Assembly (NCBI RefSeq): GCF_030845195.1
Contig: NZ_CP132543.1
Coordinates: 2,373,501-2,437,500, forward strand
Origin: Sanyastnella coralliicola
GTDB lineage: Bacteria; Bacteroidota; Bacteroidia; Flavobacteriales_D; Sanyastnellaceae
Direction: 5' to 3'
Length of the DNA stretch: 64,000 bases
How positions within the stretch are numbered: the first letter of the stretch is position 1; each line of letters opens with the position of its first letter. The notes beneath the pieces are model-generated. The model did not search any database and had not been told where the DNA came from. It saw only the letters and a program-made list of their open reading frames with translations. The position numbers and the translations under genes were made by a program. Of this stretch, positions 26,345-34,017 are shown one piece after another.

Positions 26345-27781
26345 ATGCCTCGAGTACAACGTAAATACAGGAAGGGAGAGATCATCGATGTTGAGATCAC
26401 TGGCTTCGCTTTTGGTGGGAAAGGAATCGCGAAGGTTCCGACGGAACAGGGTGATTTTACCGTGTTTGTTCAAAATAGCCTGCCGGGTCAGCATGTGAAG
26501 GCGCGGGTGATTAAGTGCAAGAATCGTTTTGCGGAATGTAAGCTGGAGGCGGTGGTGAAGCCGGCGCCTACGGAGGTGGAGATTCCGTATCAGCCAATTC
26601 CTGGGGCGCCTTATGCGCGACTGCCGATTGAAGAGCAGTTGAAGCTGAAGGAGCAGACGGCCTTGGAGCTGTACAAGCGTATTGGCAACCTCGAGATCGA
26701 TGGCATCTATGAAGGGATGTTGGCGTCTCCAATGACCTGGCATTACCGAAATAAGATGGAGTATTCTTTTTCGGCGATTGGTTTTGATTTGGCTAGTGCC
26801 GAAGAATTTGACGGCTTTGCGCTGGGCTTTAAGCACCGCGGAACTTGGTGGAAGGTGGAGAACCTCGATGCCGATAGCGGACTGTTTGATGCTGAGTTAG
26901 AAAACGGATTGAAAGAGCTGCGTCAGTTCTTTGAGGCTTCTGGACTTCCTCCTTGGCATCCGCCGAAGCGGGAAGGGTTTTATCGCTTCTTTGTGGTGCG
27001 ACGTAGCCTGCATGCCAATAAGCTGTTATTGAACCTTGTGACTACCAGCGACGAACTAGATCAGTTCGATACCCAAGGATTTATTGACCTCTGCGTGAAA
27101 ATCTGGGGAGAACGTATTCAAGGAATCCTTCACACCATCAACGATGATAAAGGCGAACGTGTAGAAGCCCGAAGCGGAAGTTCAAGCGTGATCTACGGTG
27201 AAGAAAAAGTCATCGAACGCATCAACGGACTAGACTTCGAGATCAGCATGTCGAGTTTCTTCCAGACCAATCCGAAGAGCGCCGAAAAGCTCTACTCACT
27301 CGTTGTAGACTTCGCCGGCAAACCAGCTTCTGAAGACGCTTTCTTGATGGACCTTTTCTGTGGAACCGGTACCATCGGACAGCTCCTCGCGAAAGGAAGC
27401 GGTGCGAAAGTGATCGGTGTTGACATCGTGGAGAGTTCCATCGAAGATGCCAAAGAAAACGCCAAGCGAAACGGCGTAGAGAACGTCGAGTTCTATGCGG
27501 CCGACGCCGGTAAGTTCTTGCGAGAATACCCTGAATACATTGGGAAGATTGATACGATTGTGTTGGACCCACCGCGTGCAGGTATTGCGCCGAAGACCTT
27601 GAAAAAGGTGATTGAACTGGGGGCACGTCGCATTGTTTATGTGTCATGCAATCCTTCAACGCAGGCGCGTGACGCAGCTACCTTGAGTGAAGCAGGATAC
27701 GAAATGAAGCGTTTAAAACTCGTAGATCAATTCCCGCATACCTCACACGTTGAAGCAATTGCGCAATTCGACAAAGCATGA
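26345..27781 (+). CDS. rlmD: 23S rRNA (uracil-5-)-methyltransferase RlmD/RumA family
   Basis: SAM-dependent enzyme making 5-methyluridine in 23S rRNA. The 478-residue protein has an N-terminal TRAM domain (GFAFGGKGIAKV), an RNA-binding middle, and a Rossmann methyltransferase domain with DLFCGTGTIGQLL near 335, LDPPRAGI near 405 and the catalytic Cys in VSCNPST near 435. It is first in a plus-strand operon with the TPMT-like gene (ATGA overlap). The exact target uracil (RlmC, RlmD or TrmA-like) cannot be told. Confidence 0.9.
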   Translation: MPRVQRKYRKGEIIDVEITGFAFGGKGIAKVPTEQGDFTVFVQNSLPGQHVKARVIKCKNRFAECKLEAVVKPAPTEVEIPYQPIPGAPYARLPIEEQLKLKEQTALELYKRIGNLEIDGIYEGMLASPMTWHYRNKMEYSFSAIGFDLASAEEFDGFALGFKHRGTWWKVENLDADSGLFDAELENGLKELRQFFEASGLPPWHPPKREGFYRFFVVRRSLHANKLLLNLVTTSDELDQFDTQGFIDLCVKIWGERIQGILHTINDDKGERVEARSGSSSVIYGEEKVIERINGLDFEISMSSFFQTNPKSAEKLYSLVVDFAGKPASEDAFLMDLFCGTGTIGQLLAKGSGAKVIGVDIVESSIEDAKENAKRNGVENVEFYAADAGKFLREYPEYIGKIDTIVLDPPRAGIAPKTLKKVIELGARRIVYVSCNPSTQARDAATLSEAGYEMKRLKLVDQFPHTSHVEAIAQFDKA

Positions 27782-28359
27782 GCGAACTAAACGAAGCGTA
27801 TTGGACCAAACGCTATGAAGACGGTTCCACCGGTTGGGACATCGGATATGCGTCGCCCCAACTCATCAAAGCCGCTGAAAAAGCAGGTTCAGATAAGAAG
27901 ATCTTAATCCCAGGAGCAGGCAATGCCTACGAGGCGGAGGAACTCTGGAACAAAGGATTCAAGAACCTATACATCTGTGACCTATCAGAAGCTCCCTTGA
28001 ATGCCTTTCTAGAACGTGTTCCGGATTTCCCGAAAACTCAGCTGTTACACGGCGATTTCTTCGAGCTCGATCAGCAATTTGATGTGGTATTGGAACAGAC
28101 TTTCTTTTGTGCCTTGCCACCGAGCATGCGAGAACAGTATGTTTCTAAGATGTCGGAAATTCTGGTCGACAAAGGAGTACTGACTGGTTTGTTGTTCGAC
28201 TTCCCTTTAACGGAACAAGGTCCACCGTTCGGCGGTAGCCAAGAAGAATACCGAGAACGCTTTAGTACCCATTTTGAAATTACACACCTCGCCATTTCAG
28301 AGCACTCCATCACCCCACGTTCGGGGAAGGAATTCTACTTCGAGCTGGTGAAAAAATAG
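27778..28359 (+). CDS. TPMT-like SAM-dependent methyltransferase
   Basis: A 193-residue class I methyltransferase of the thiopurine methyltransferase family. It shows WTKRYEDGSTGWDIGYASP at 9-27, the SAM site ILIPGAGNAYEA near 42-53, ICDLSEAPL near 66 and QTFFCALPP near 105. It is coupled to rlmD by a 4-bp overlap and is 15 bp before pyrR. The substrate is unknown; small thiol compounds or selenium/tellurium species are typical of the family. Confidence 0.85.
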   Translation: MSELNEAYWTKRYEDGSTGWDIGYASPQLIKAAEKAGSDKKILIPGAGNAYEAEELWNKGFKNLYICDLSEAPLNAFLERVPDFPKTQLLHGDFFELDQQFDVVLEQTFFCALPPSMREQYVSKMSEILVDKGVLTGLLFDFPLTEQGPPFGGSQEEYRERFSTHFEITHLAISEHSITPRSGKEFYFELVKK

Positions 28360-28374
28360 CTACTTTCGTAGTGT

Positions 28375-28884
28375 ATGGAAACGAAGGAACGCACACAGAT
28401 TTTAGATGCTTGGGAGATTGAACAAACCGTTCGTCGAATCGCTCACCAAATCCTAGAAGACTACTACAAAGAGAAGTCGCTGTACTTCGTAGGTGTGAAG
28501 GGAATCGGTTCCAACATGGCCCAACTCCTGCAAAAGGAATTCGCCAAGATCTCTGAGATTGAGGTCATCTACACTGAGATCGCCTTGAATAAAGACAAGC
28601 CGTTGGCTGAGTCGATCGACCTCAAGCGCGACCTCTCCGAATTTAAGAACAAGCACGTCTTATTGATTGACGACGTCTTGAACAGCGGACGCACCCTGAT
28701 TTACGCTGCGGCTCATCTTCTTGATTCGGCTCCAAAATCACTCCGTACCGTCGTTCTTGTTGACCGTACCCACCGCAAGTTCCCAATCCGCGCTGATTAT
28801 GTAGGGATGACGCTTTCAACTAATTTGAAAGAGCATGTGGCTGTGGAGAAGGAAGGGCGGAAGTATGCGGCTTATCTTCAGTAG
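28375..28884 (+). CDS. pyrR: PyrR-like phosphoribosyltransferase
   Basis: A 169-residue type I phosphoribosyltransferase. The PRPP-binding motif is LIDDVLNSGRTL near 97-108 and a PyrR-like VDRTHRKFPIRADYVG is near 141-156. PyrR proteins bind pyr mRNA in Firmicutes and have uracil phosphoribosyltransferase activity; in Bacteroidota the regulatory role is not established. The stop TAG (28882-28884) is the first three bases of a TAGGCTT/AAGGCTT heptamer run. Confidence 0.85.
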   Translation: METKERTQILDAWEIEQTVRRIAHQILEDYYKEKSLYFVGVKGIGSNMAQLLQKEFAKISEIEVIYTEIALNKDKPLAESIDLKRDLSEFKNKHVLLIDDVLNSGRTLIYAAAHLLDSAPKSLRTVVLVDRTHRKFPIRADYVGMTLSTNLKEHVAVEKEGRKYAAYLQ

Positions 28885-28916
28885 GCTTAAGGCTTAGGGC
28901 TTATGGCGTAAGGCTG
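28885..28916. repeat. AAGGCTT heptamer tract at the pyrR stop
   Basis: AAGGCTT, AGGGCTT, ATGGCGT, AAGGCTG in exact 7-bp register, continuous with the pyrR stop codon (TAGGCTT). The same words occur at 42595-42640 and, inverted, at 42781-42808. Confidence 0.85.
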
Positions 28917-28921
28917 TTTCT

Positions 28922-29449
28922 ATGGAATTACTAGATGGAGGTATAGACGAGAAGAGAAAAGACTCTTTCTGGGTCATTTACCTTCCGTTGGTTAGTCTCT
29001 GTGGGTTTTGGATTTATTGGTTTGGGCCATATTTCAATTTCTACTCAAGTCTTGGTTGGGATGGAGCTCGTTCCTCTCTGATTTATCACATTCCTTTTGC
29101 GCTTTACTTGTTGATTCCAGTTTGTTTCCCTTGGTACTTGCGGAGGAAAAAGTGGGCTTGGGGAGTGCTGGTATTTGTGTGGGGATTCTTCATAATCCAA
29201 AGTCTAGGCCCTACCTATCTCCGAGTGGTAACAGATCTTCACCGCGATTTCATCACGGTTTCAATTTGGCAAACGATAAGATCTTCCTTGAGTGCTCCAG
29301 TGTTCATCCTTCTTCCTGGAATTTTGATCTTAAGAAAAAGACTAGCACATCACTTCAGCTCTAGGGTATGGGTCGGTATTGTACTTGCTTTAGCTGGTAT
29401 GCTCATTCGAATTTTCACCATCTACTTGCAGAGTCCGATAGTAGAGTAG
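28922..29449 (+). CDS. Hypothetical membrane protein
   Basis: A 175-residue protein with five hydrophobic helices (about 18-38, 57-75, 82-102, 118-138, 147-168). No family recognised. It starts at ATG 28922, only 6 bp after the heptamer tract, so its ribosome-binding region is repeat DNA. It begins the accessory region running to about 39.2 kb. Confidence 0.6.
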   Translation: MELLDGGIDEKRKDSFWVIYLPLVSLCGFWIYWFGPYFNFYSSLGWDGARSSLIYHIPFALYLLIPVCFPWYLRRKKWAWGVLVFVWGFFIIQSLGPTYLRVVTDLHRDFITVSIWQTIRSSLSAPVFILLPGILILRKRLAHHFSSRVWVGIVLALAGMLIRIFTIYLQSPIVE

Positions 29450-29482
29450 GAAGTCAGCGAATACTTCATGTAATTTGACCCC

Positions 29483-30184
29483 ATGAACATCAGGCATAAG
29501 ATTAATTACGTAGGAGGTTCTGAGCAAGTACTTGACAGTAATTCGGTGGACACGTCAAGTCTGAAGTTTTACGTGTTTCAGTATTTGATCCCTCGTCCGT
29601 TCACGCCCATCAAGCGGGTCTCAAAGGTCTATTCCACCGAGGACTTTTCGGCAATTTCCGGCAGAGCTTGGGGCTACTCCCTCTGGAATTTTCTCTGTTG
29701 TTGGTTTTGCCCACCGATGGGACCGGTAAGTATGGTAGGGTCGAACAAAGCCAACTTCAAGGGCATCGATGTGTCAGATGACATTGCTCAATTCGTTTCT
29801 GACGAAGACCTGCAACGTGGCTTCTATGAGGTACCTGCTTATCACGGAGATCAGACTTTCTTTGAAGATTCCTTGAGGAAAGAGATGGTGAAGGTCTTTG
29901 AACAACAAGGCATCTCACGCGCTCAACTGTTCGACACGCCGGTTATTTATGTCAAGGCGCAGCGTCAACATTTCTTCTATATCGGTAAACAAGAACGCTT
30001 AAACTTCAATACTGACCAACTCATCAACGGCCTCAAAAACAAGTTCAGTCGATCTGAATTCGAAGTCATAGATCTTACCTCCTTAAACGAACTAAGCACC
30101 CTTCTAATCAACCAAGGACAAGTCCTTGGAGGAACTGCTGCCGCCGGTTCTCACATTGAAATTTCAGACGAAACACAAGGCTAG
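29483..30184 (+). CDS. Hypothetical protein
   Basis: A 233-residue protein without signal peptide. A hydrophobic, Cys/Trp/Pro-rich segment lies at about 64-86 (SLWNFLCCWFCPPMGPVSM), followed by a soluble C-terminal half with alternating charged helices. I do not recognise it. It overlaps the convergent DUF559 gene by 4 bp at the stop codons. Confidence 0.6.
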   Translation: MNIRHKINYVGGSEQVLDSNSVDTSSLKFYVFQYLIPRPFTPIKRVSKVYSTEDFSAISGRAWGYSLWNFLCCWFCPPMGPVSMVGSNKANFKGIDVSDDIAQFVSDEDLQRGFYEVPAYHGDQTFFEDSLRKEMVKVFEQQGISRAQLFDTPVIYVKAQRQHFFYIGKQERLNFNTDQLINGLKNKFSRSEFEVIDLTSLNELSTLLINQGQVLGGTAAAGSHIEISDETQG

Positions 30185-30558
30185 TATTCCCGGATATTCC
30201 ACTTCAGCACATGCTCTTTGATTGACTCAACAATCACCTCTGGATCATCAAAAACCACATGGTTCTTGAATCGGAGCATATCTACCCCCATCATCTTTAG
30301 ATCCTTTTCTCGTCTCACATCCCTCTCGATCTGCTCAGGGTGATCGTGATACGGTCCATCCATCTCAATGCACAACTTCGCTTCCGGGCAATAGAAGTCC
30401 ATGATATACGGCCCCATACTATGCTGCCTCCGGAATCGTAGTCCCATCACCTGCCTTCGCCTGAGGTATTTCCATAGCTCTACTTCAGCCGGCGTGGCAG
30501 AGCGACGTAGTTCTCGGCGACGGGTTTTGAGGAGCAGCTGGAAATTTCTTCGTGACAT
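30181..30558 (-). CDS. DUF559 (Vsr-like) endonuclease domain protein
   Basis: A 125-residue protein with the DUF559 core: RRSATPAEVELWKYLRRR, FRRQHSMGPYIMDFYCPEAKLCIEMDG and VLRF-type MLRFKNHVV. The D...E-x-D/K pattern in IMDFYCPEAKLCIEMDG is the PD-(D/E)xK nuclease core shared with the mismatch endonuclease Vsr. The biological role of stand-alone DUF559 proteins is unclear, and they are often mobile. I chose ATG 30558 over the TTG at 30570. It is flanked on its upstream side by an inverted pair of REP-like GC-rich elements. Confidence 0.88.
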   Translation of the reverse strand: MSRRNFQLLLKTRRRELRRSATPAEVELWKYLRRRQVMGLRFRRQHSMGPYIMDFYCPEAKLCIEMDGPYHDHPEQIERDVRREKDLKMMGVDMLRFKNHVVFDDPEVIVESIKEHVLKWNIREY

Positions 30559-30633
30559 GGAGCAAATCAAGGGAAGAATTGGGTTGGTTTTACATTGGTT
30601 TTACTGGTGTAGGTGAGAAGTTTATGAACGTGC

Positions 30634-30804
30634 AGCACCCCTCCTGGCCTCCCCCTCTCCGAAGGGAGGAAACGTTCCTTGGGAGGATGTTTTCTGTGTG
30701 CTGTGTGGGGATCAGTTTCACGAGGCGGAAGATTACCCTTAAACTGTCAATAACCACATACCCCTCCTCCCCTTGAAAAGGGGAGGCCGGGAGGGGTTAA
30801 GGGG
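30634..30804. repeat. Inverted pair of CCCCTCC/GGGAGG palindromic elements
   Basis: ACCCCTCCTGGCCTCCCC with GAAGGGAGGA at about 30637-30671, and an inverted relative at 30760-30804 (CCCCTCCTCCCC-TTGAAAA-GGGGAGG, then CCGGGAGGGGTTAAGG). Each is a hairpin in itself and the pair forms a larger inverted repeat around an 85-bp spacer, like a BIME of two REP elements. Confidence 0.85.
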
Positions 30805-30811
30805 TCCAGAG

Positions 30812-32140
30812 CTAAAGGAACCGAACCTCCACCCTACGATCCCCCGCTCCCCCATTCGCTTTCTCTTCACCGAAGAAGTTCACCAAAACGCGGTGTTCTT
30901 CGATACCTGCAGCGAGGAGGTGATCTCTGACTGCGCCGGCGCGGGCTTGGGAGAGCTTGAGGTTTTGTTGGCGATCGCCAACCTTATCTGAATAGCCGGT
31001 GACCATGATTTTGAGATCTTGGTCGTAGGCCATGAGTTCGAGGAGTTCGCTCAATTGGATTTGAGCGTTGAGGTCTAAGCGGGTGCCGCCGGAGGAGAAG
31101 AAGATGTCAAAGCCCTTGAAGGAGCTCGGAATACTAGCCGTGTTTCTAGGTTTGGGTAGACTCACATTCGGGTCGCGATCAATAGGGTTGGCGCGGTCTT
31201 CGATGAGCATGGTGAGTAGTGAGCGCAATTCATCAATCTGACCTTGAAGTTGGGCGTTGTAGGCGTCTTGTTGTTCTTGGCGGTCACGTTCGCGGTCAGC
31301 ACGTAGGGTCTCTACCTCTGAACTGAGGGCATCAATCTTTTCATTGTTCTTCTCAAGCATGTTGAGAATTCTGTCTGCCAGGTCATTGCTTAGCGGGTCT
31401 TCTTTTTCGCTATCGCGGAACGTCGGTAGGATGAATTGATCGTCGCTTGCTAGTAGGTTGAGGGTTTCTGAACTGAATTCAATCTCCATGGGTGCCAATG
31501 GATCATTGGTCTTGAACCCCCGGACTGCCTGAAGTAGGCTGTCTTGTTCAGCGGCGAGTTGTTGTTCTACTGACTCCACTTGAACCAAGAGGTTGCCATC
31601 AGCAAAGAGGTCTACTTCGCTACGTAGTTTCGATTTCAGTTCATTGACCTTCGACTCAACGAAGAAGAAACGCTTGTCGGTCATCGGTCCTCCCTGGAGA
31701 TCTGGATCCCAATCAGAAGGAACAGAAGCTCCGTCGAGTGACTTCAACCCTTGCAGCACATCACTCGAAAAACCTTTGAATTCACTCAGCTCTCGGAAGT
31801 GGTAATGATCTACGGCATCACTCACGATGTCTTCGAGGTCACGACGCATCACTTCAGGTTTGTTCTTGAGCGAGATTCGTTGTCCATCGAAGATAACCGA
31901 GCGGTCGATGTAGAAGTCCATCGCATCAGAGATCAATGCTTGCATACGCGCCTCATCTCCTTCAAGTGCAGGTTCGTAATAGTTGATGACCACGGTGTGA
32001 CGCTCGGTGCTTTTTAAGACATAGCGCATCCCGTCCCCCGGGTCTTCATCTCCTTGATAGTGATTAACGATGGTGGTTTGTTGGCTGAATCCTACCACAG
32101 CCAAAAGAAGAAAGGTTAGTATGAGGACACAAGTTCTCAC
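30812..32140 (-). CDS. OmpA-family protein with coiled-coil stalk
   Basis: A 442-residue exported protein with a signal peptide (about 1-19, ending GFSQQ). The middle is mostly helical, including a strong coiled coil (about 255-305, LSSEVETLRADRERDRQEQ). The C-terminal OmpA domain (about 335-442) has FSSGGTRLDLNAQIQLSELL and LSQARAGAVRDHLLAAGI, which bind peptidoglycan. It probably links the outer membrane or another envelope complex to the cell wall. It is a single gene. Confidence 0.9.
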   Translation of the reverse strand: MRTCVLILTFLLLAVVGFSQQTTIVNHYQGDEDPGDGMRYVLKSTERHTVVINYYEPALEGDEARMQALISDAMDFYIDRSVIFDGQRISLKNKPEVMRRDLEDIVSDAVDHYHFRELSEFKGFSSDVLQGLKSLDGASVPSDWDPDLQGGPMTDKRFFFVESKVNELKSKLRSEVDLFADGNLLVQVESVEQQLAAEQDSLLQAVRGFKTNDPLAPMEIEFSSETLNLLASDDQFILPTFRDSEKEDPLSNDLADRILNMLEKNNEKIDALSSEVETLRADRERDRQEQQDAYNAQLQGQIDELRSLLTMLIEDRANPIDRDPNVSLPKPRNTASIPSSFKGFDIFFSSGGTRLDLNAQIQLSELLELMAYDQDLKIMVTGYSDKVGDRQQNLKLSQARAGAVRDHLLAAGIEEHRVLVNFFGEEKANGGAGDRRVEVRFL

Positions 32141-32359
32141 GATAACGAATGTAGCGTTGAGAACGGCTGGAATGACTTGAGTTTGAGAAAGGTGTGAACA
32201 GGTAGGTGTTGGTTTTCTTTTGGGGTTGAAGGGCGAAATGGCTAAGTGGCGAAATGTTAATAGGTTGGTAGTTTTTGGTCTTTGGTTTTTAGGGAATCAT
32301 AGTATTACCGATATTCTATTTACTTGAATCAAATACAGAATACGAGTCCTGACTATACT

Positions 32360-32668
32360 ATGGAATTGCACAACAACAATTTTTACACCTTCATCATGGA
32401 TTTTCGTGGCGGGACTTATACAAGCCAAGTGCATGCAGAAAGTCTTCACTCTTCTCTAAAAGGCTGGGTTGAAAATCTTCGTCATAACATGAATGAAATC
32501 GAGCACCTTGGTGCAAAGACTATCCAAGAAATCGAGGAGCAAGTGCTTCCATTTCCAATTGATGAAGACCCCACTCTGTTAAAAGGATTGAAGAATGTGT
32601 GGTTTTTTAATGTAACCACGAAGAAAGGTTCTGGACATGTGTTGATCGTCAAAACTGAGAAAGATTAG
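32360..32668 (+). CDS. Hypothetical small protein
   Basis: A 102-residue cytoplasmic-looking protein starting MELHNNNFYTFIMDF at ATG 32360; a TTG at 32324 would add 12 residues. It has an alternating strand-helix pattern and no signal peptide. Its codon use is A/T-richer than that of the housekeeping genes. No family recognised; its size and its position among unrelated small genes are compatible with an immunity-type protein, but nothing shows this directly. Confidence 0.5.
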   Translation: MELHNNNFYTFIMDFRGGTYTSQVHAESLHSSLKGWVENLRHNMNEIEHLGAKTIQEIEEQVLPFPIDEDPTLLKGLKNVWFFNVTTKKGSGHVLIVKTEKD

Positions 32669-32785
32669 GAAGAATGAAACTTGAAAGATTGCCAACGTAA
32701 ACAATGAACTAACTTAGGAGTAGTTTCGTGATGGTCAGTTTCCCATTCACCTCATACCGTTGAGCATAACAGAGACACACATCTC

Positions 32786-33811
32786 ATGCGAACAACTCAC
32801 ATAAAGTCTTCAAAAATCTTTGAGCTACACAATTCGGACTATGTCAGCCATCAATTCAAATTGATTCGTTTTCTATTGGTCAGCATTGTCGTCCTCTTAA
32901 CTTTTGAACAGCTTTCTGGACAAGATGATTGTAACTGCTGGGACAAAGAGTTCGCTGATCAAGACATGACATATGATACTGCCATCCGACAATTAGAGGA
33001 TTCTCTTATCGCGATAGGACATCTTCAAGATGAAACACCTGATAGCTACGTCCGACTAATTGACTCAATTATTGAGAACAATAAATACGACCTCATTAGC
33101 ACCGAAGTCCACCCTATTCTATTCTCGAAATTTCAAAAGTGCTTCCTTCAAAGCTCATGCAGTAAACTGTGTTACGAGAAAATAAGAACAATGGACCGGA
33201 TAGTCTCAGACTATACACACATAGCTCCAAGCCAAACGTTTAGTGAATTCAAAGAGGTATTTAGTAAATCTGACTTCAATGAAAACGAAGTCAAGCATTA
33301 CTTACTGACCTTTTACAGCGTTGCATTTTCAATGGGAACCGAAAATTCACTTGAACTTATTGGTAGCATTGCAACGGGAGAAATAAAACATGACTCATTA
33401 AGGACCATCCTGCAAGTTCTCATCACCACGGAAGACTCCATTTTCTTTAATGACACATATGTAGAGATTCAACATTTAAAAACTGCCTTAGCAAGTCATA
33501 TTTCCGATGTCAGGAATTCGAAAGACTCGATTGACTTAAAGACCGTCAATATGGAAGGACTCGGGGAACGAAAAGTTTCAGATTACCTTGTATCGGTCCA
33601 ATGTCACTCGTCATCTTACAATCTATATGTTCGACTTTTCGACGAAATCTATAAAGCCTTCACGGAAGCCCGAAATAACATTGCACTGGAAGAATTCGGT
33701 ATTAGCTATGATACTATGCTTGAAAATAAAGACAAGTTCGAACGCGAAATCAAAATCGTTCATCGGATTGTACCGAAGCGAATCTCTGAGGCTCCGTTCA
33801 GAAGCGAATAG
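32786..33811 (+). CDS. Hypothetical exported protein with ExbD-like C-terminal tail
   Basis: A 341-residue protein with an N-terminal extension and a hydrophobic signal or anchor (about 27-44, ending LSGQDD), then a long helical region with several Cys. The last 90 residues (VQCHSSSYNLYVRLFDEIY, AFTEARNNIALEEFG, IVPKRISEAPF) resemble, from memory, the tail of Bacteroidota ExbD proteins, where a line such as AYNELRD...FG..Y..L leads to RISEA. ExbD would need an N-terminal anchor followed by the periplasmic domain; here the middle is different. The region is A/T-rich, which suggests transfer. Confidence 0.6.
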   Translation: MRTTHIKSSKIFELHNSDYVSHQFKLIRFLLVSIVVLLTFEQLSGQDDCNCWDKEFADQDMTYDTAIRQLEDSLIAIGHLQDETPDSYVRLIDSIIENNKYDLISTEVHPILFSKFQKCFLQSSCSKLCYEKIRTMDRIVSDYTHIAPSQTFSEFKEVFSKSDFNENEVKHYLLTFYSVAFSMGTENSLELIGSIATGEIKHDSLRTILQVLITTEDSIFFNDTYVEIQHLKTALASHISDVRNSKDSIDLKTVNMEGLGERKVSDYLVSVQCHSSSYNLYVRLFDEIYKAFTEARNNIALEEFGISYDTMLENKDKFEREIKIVHRIVPKRISEAPFRSE

Positions 33812-33865
33812 TGCTTAAGACATCGAGAATCTATACCTAGGCATTTTTACCCAATGAACAACCCA

Positions 33866-33897
33866 ACATATCCCTTAGGGATTCTACTTCGTAACCC
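33866..33897. repeat. Dispersed 32-bp repeat, copy A
   Basis: ACATATCCC-TT-AGGGATT followed by CTACTTCGTAACCC. A second copy with four or so changes is at 44720-44751. The core ATCCC/GGGAT forms a small hairpin. Confidence 0.8.
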
Positions 33898-34017
33898 GTA
33901 ACTCAGGAGTACCCCGGCTATAGCCTGTACCCTAAAGCCTAAGAAGTAACAACCAACACCCTCAACCCGTCCTAATACCACCCAATATCCCGAACAATCC
34001 CACGTTCTATCACTGCC

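Noticed and set aside
25937-26836. 299-residue Arg/His-rich ORF on the minus strand
   Set aside because: It is antisense to the start of rlmD and to the 27-bp repeat array; its composition is a by-product of both.
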